Positions 61,869 to 64,000 of a stretch of 64,000 bases of DNA are shown here, in pieces. The stretch lies in contig NZ_CAAF010000052.1 in the NCBI RefSeq assembly GCF_000359125.1, positions 1 through 64,000 of the forward strand, read 5' to 3'. The number at the start of each line of letters is the position of its first letter. Within the stretch, counting starts at the first letter, position 1. The notes below the pieces were generated by a model. The model searched no databases, had not been told where the DNA came from, and was given only the letters and a program-made list of their open reading frames with translations. The translations under genes and the position numbers were made by a program. This DNA comes from Mesorhizobium sp. STM 4661. GTDB lineage: Bacteria; Pseudomonadota; Alphaproteobacteria; Rhizobiales; Rhizobiaceae.

Positions 61869-64000
61869 ATGATTCGTCTCATTGGCTATTTCTTCGGCAT
61901 CGGCACGGCGCTGGCCCTTTTGGTCGCGGCGGGCGCCGCGATCTATATCAGCCATTTGTCGAAAGGTCTGCCCGACTACGAGGTTCTGGCCAAGTATGAG
62001 CCGCCGGTGACGACCCGCATCCATGCGTCCGACGGTGCGCTGATGGCCGAATATGCGCGCGAGCGGCGCCTGTATCTGCCGATCCAGGCGGTACCTGACC
62101 GTGTCAAGGCGGCCTTCCTGTCGGCCGAGGACAAGAATTTCTACTACCATCCCGGCATCGATATGACCGGCCTTGGCCGGGCGATCCTGGTCAATCTGCA
62201 GAATTTCGGATCGGGCAGGCGCCAGGTCGGCGCCTCGACCATCACCCAGCAGGTGGCGAAGAACTTCCTGTTGACCTCGGATCAGACTTACGAGCGCAAG
62301 ATCAAGGAGATGATCCTCGCCTTCCGCATCGAGCAGGCCTATTCGAAGGACCGGATCCTCGAACTCTATCTCAACGAGATATTCTTCGGCTTCGGAGCCT
62401 ATGGCGTCGCCGGCGCCGCGCTCACCTATTACGACAAGTCGGTGAACGAACTCACCGTGGCGGAAGCGGCCTATCTGGCGTCCTTGCCGAAAGGGCCTAA
62501 CAACTACCATCCCTTCAAGTATACCGCCCGCGCCATCGAGCGCCGCAACTGGGTCATCGACCAGATGGTCGACAATGGCTACGTCACGCGTGAAGAGGGC
62601 GAGAAGGCCAAGGCCGAGCCGCTCGGCGTCACGCCGCGCCGCACCGGCACCTATCTGTTCGCCGGCGAATATTTCACCGAGGAAGTGCGCCGCCAGATCA
62701 TCGCGCGCTATGGCGAGAACGCGCTCTACGAGGGCGGCCTGTCCGTGCGCACGACGCTCGATCCGAAGATGCAGCTCATCGCCCGCAAGGCCATGCAGAA
62801 CGGCCTGATGAAGTTCGACACGCTGCGCGGCTATCGCGGACCGGTGACGACTATTGACGTATCCGGCGACTGGGGGGGGGCGCTGGGCGACGTCAAGGGG
62901 CTGGAGGACGTGCCCGAATGGTCGCTCGCCGTCGTTCTCGACAGTTCGGCAAGCGGCCTGTCCATCGGCCTTCAGCCGACGCGGCAGATCTCGGGCGACC
63001 TCGTCAAGGAGCGCATCGAGGGCACCGTGAGCCGCGAGGACATGAGCTTCGCCATGCGTCATGTCGTCGATGGCAAGACCGTCAAGGCCAAGTCGCCGGC
63101 GGACGTGCTGAAGCCGGGCGACGTCATCTTCGTGCAGAAGAACGACGGTTCGGACAGCGCCTACAGCCTGCGCCAGGTTCCCGAAGTGGAAGGCGGCATG
63201 ATCGCCATGGATCCGCATACTGGTCGCGTTCTGGCCATGGTCGGCGGGTTCTCCTACGCGCAATCCGAATTCAACCGTGCGACGCAGGCCATGCGGCAGC
63301 CGGGTTCGTCGTTCAAGCCGATCGTCTACTCGGCCGCCCTCGACAATGGCTATACGCCGGCTTCGGTGATCATGGACGGCCCGATCACCATCCAGAGCGG
63401 CAACACGACCTGGACGCCGAAGAACTACGACGGGACGGTGGCGGGGCCGGCGACCTTGCGGTCCGGCATCGAGAAGTCGCGCAATCTGATGACGGTACGC
63501 CTTGCCAACGACATGGGCATGAAGTTGGTCGTTGAATATGCCGAGCGCTTCGGCGTCTATGATCAGCTGGCGCCGTATCTGCCGATGGCGCTGGGTTCGG
63601 GCGAGACGACCGTGATGCGCATGGTGTCGGCCTATTCGATCATGGCCAATGGCGGCAAGTCGATCAAGCCGTCGCTGATCGACCGCATCCAGGACCGTTA
63701 CGGCAAGACGGTGTTCAAGCAGGACGAACGCGGCTGCGAAAATTGCAATGCTGCCGAATGGCAGAACCAGCCCGAGCCGGAGCTGGTCGACAATTCCGAG
63801 CAGGTGCTCGATCCGATGACCGCCTATCAGATCACCTCGATGATGGAGGGCGTCGTCGAGCGCGGTACCGGCGCCACCATCGCCGAGCTCGGCCGCCACA
63901 TCGCCGGCAAGACCGGAACGACGAACGACGAGAAGGATGCCTGGTTCATCGGTTATACGCCGAACCTCGTTGTCGGCCTCTATATGGGCTACGATCAGCC
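61869..64000 (+). CDS. mrcA: penicillin-binding protein 1A (bifunctional), partial at the right edge
   Basis: At least 710 residues are in the window, with no stop reached. An N-terminal anchor (GYFFGIGTALALLVAAGAAI) is followed by a transglycosylase domain: AEDKNFYYHPGIDMTGLGRA near 86, RQVGASTITQQVAKNFLLTS near 118, and KIKEMILAFRIEQAYSKDRI. The transpeptidase follows with the SxxK-type PGSSFKPIVYSAA near 480, SRN near 538, and KTGTTNDEKDAWFIG near the edge. A run of nine Gs lies at 62872-62880 in coding sequence. It polymerises and cross-links peptidoglycan in the periplasm. Confidence 0.96.
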   Translation, partial: MIRLIGYFFGIGTALALLVAAGAAIYISHLSKGLPDYEVLAKYEPPVTTRIHASDGALMAEYARERRLYLPIQAVPDRVKAAFLSAEDKNFYYHPGIDMTGLGRAILVNLQNFGSGRRQVGASTITQQVAKNFLLTSDQTYERKIKEMILAFRIEQAYSKDRILELYLNEIFFGFGAYGVAGAALTYYDKSVNELTVAEAAYLASLPKGPNNYHPFKYTARAIERRNWVIDQMVDNGYVTREEGEKAKAEPLGVTPRRTGTYLFAGEYFTEEVRRQIIARYGENALYEGGLSVRTTLDPKMQLIARKAMQNGLMKFDTLRGYRGPVTTIDVSGDWGGALGDVKGLEDVPEWSLAVVLDSSASGLSIGLQPTRQISGDLVKERIEGTVSREDMSFAMRHVVDGKTVKAKSPADVLKPGDVIFVQKNDGSDSAYSLRQVPEVEGGMIAMDPHTGRVLAMVGGFSYAQSEFNRATQAMRQPGSSFKPIVYSAALDNGYTPASVIMDGPITIQSGNTTWTPKNYDGTVAGPATLRSGIEKSRNLMTVRLANDMGMKLVVEYAERFGVYDQLAPYLPMALGSGETTVMRMVSAYSIMANGGKSIKPSLIDRIQDRYGKTVFKQDERGCENCNAAEWQNQPEPELVDNSEQVLDPMTAYQITSMMEGVVERGTGATIAELGRHIAGKTGTTNDEKDAWFIGYTPNLVVGLYMGYDQ

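Noticed and set aside
62872..62880. A frameshift in PBP1A at the G run
   Set aside because: Counting the frame from the ATG at 61869 shows the nine Gs keep the reading frame, and the transpeptidase motifs follow in frame.
60057..63899. A 1280-residue open frame on the minus strand across the amidase and PBP1A genes
   Set aside because: It is antisense to two well-supported genes, rich in Arg, Gly, Asp and His as expected of a shadow in GC-rich DNA, and has no recognisable domain.
1..64000. CRISPR array, prophage, transposase or integrase
   Set aside because: No regularly spaced repeats, phage structural genes, or DDE/tyrosine/serine recombinase motifs were seen.

Overview
The window reads as chromosomal DNA of a Mesorhizobium-like alphaproteobacterium (Hyphomicrobiales). 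The evidence is the high GC content, a single long class II ribonucleotide reductase (nrdJ), an NDUFA12-type complex I subunit, several families typical of rhizobia (DUF2155, DUF3126, DUF6949-like, DUF982, DUF2188, PAS_5, a twin cold-shock protein), and dispersed palindromic repeats of the kind common in Mesorhizobium. No tools were run: family assignments come from reading motifs, so domain names are recognitions and not search results.

Layout. 1-5.4 kb: a broken hicA/intact hicB pair, nrdJ with two NrdR-type operators 31 bp apart, and a Nudix hydrolase. 5.7-8.6 kb: gpt, a tandem universal stress protein, a CinA/MoaB-like protein and a small secreted protein. 8.7-13.1 kb: a four-gene carbohydrate ABC importer (ATPase, binding protein, two permeases). 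13.2-17.7 kb: small DUF2188 and DUF982 proteins, a frameshifted SH3 protein, an old-yellow-enzyme oxidoreductase, a NudK-like pyrophosphatase and a TupA-like ATP-grasp protein. 17.3-19.6 kb: an intact tRNA-Leu preceded by two partial copies of a tRNA-Leu 3' end, with an AT-richer DUF2806-like gene between copies. This looks like a decayed tRNA-integrated element. Beyond it is a strong orphan terminator suggesting an unannotated small RNA or attenuator. 19.7-29.7 kb: outer-membrane protein, adenine deaminase, two tandem DUF900 lipoprotein hydrolases, an M24 protein lacking metal ligands, ilvA, and DUF1697/DUF2218 genes whose 3' ends overlap, then gloA. 29.9-37.2 kb: cold shock, DUF192, an alpha/beta hydrolase, an HD protein, cysE, DUF3126, gamma carbonic anhydrase and a transglutaminase-like peptidase, with many repeats between them. 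37.5-42.4 kb: PilZ, PAS, rhomboid, CBS and gatB. 42.4-47.2 kb: two gene remnants, panBC and an AraC-regulator/secreted-hydrolase pair. 47.4-64 kb: a core block: NDUFA12, DUF2155, aat, accC, accB, aroQ, a DsbA-like protein, an M48 protease, an aminotransferase, glsA, rne, an AMIN-type amidase, and a PBP1A that runs off the right edge.

Functional links. NrdJ is very probably repressed by NrdR. aroQ-accB-accC-aat form a convergence-free leftward cluster that feeds fatty acid synthesis and N-degron tagging. panB and panC overlap by four bases and make pantothenate. The DsbA-like oxidoreductase, M48/TPR protease, amidase and PBP1A all act on the cell envelope. Most of the window is ordinary core genome. 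The accessory signals are the tRNA-Leu array, the hicA/SH3/LuxR gene decay, the AraC/hydrolase module with its palindrome and tandem repeat, the duplicated operator before the CBS gene, and the repeat families. I did not find a CRISPR array, prophage, transposase, integrase or an obvious multi-gene novel system.
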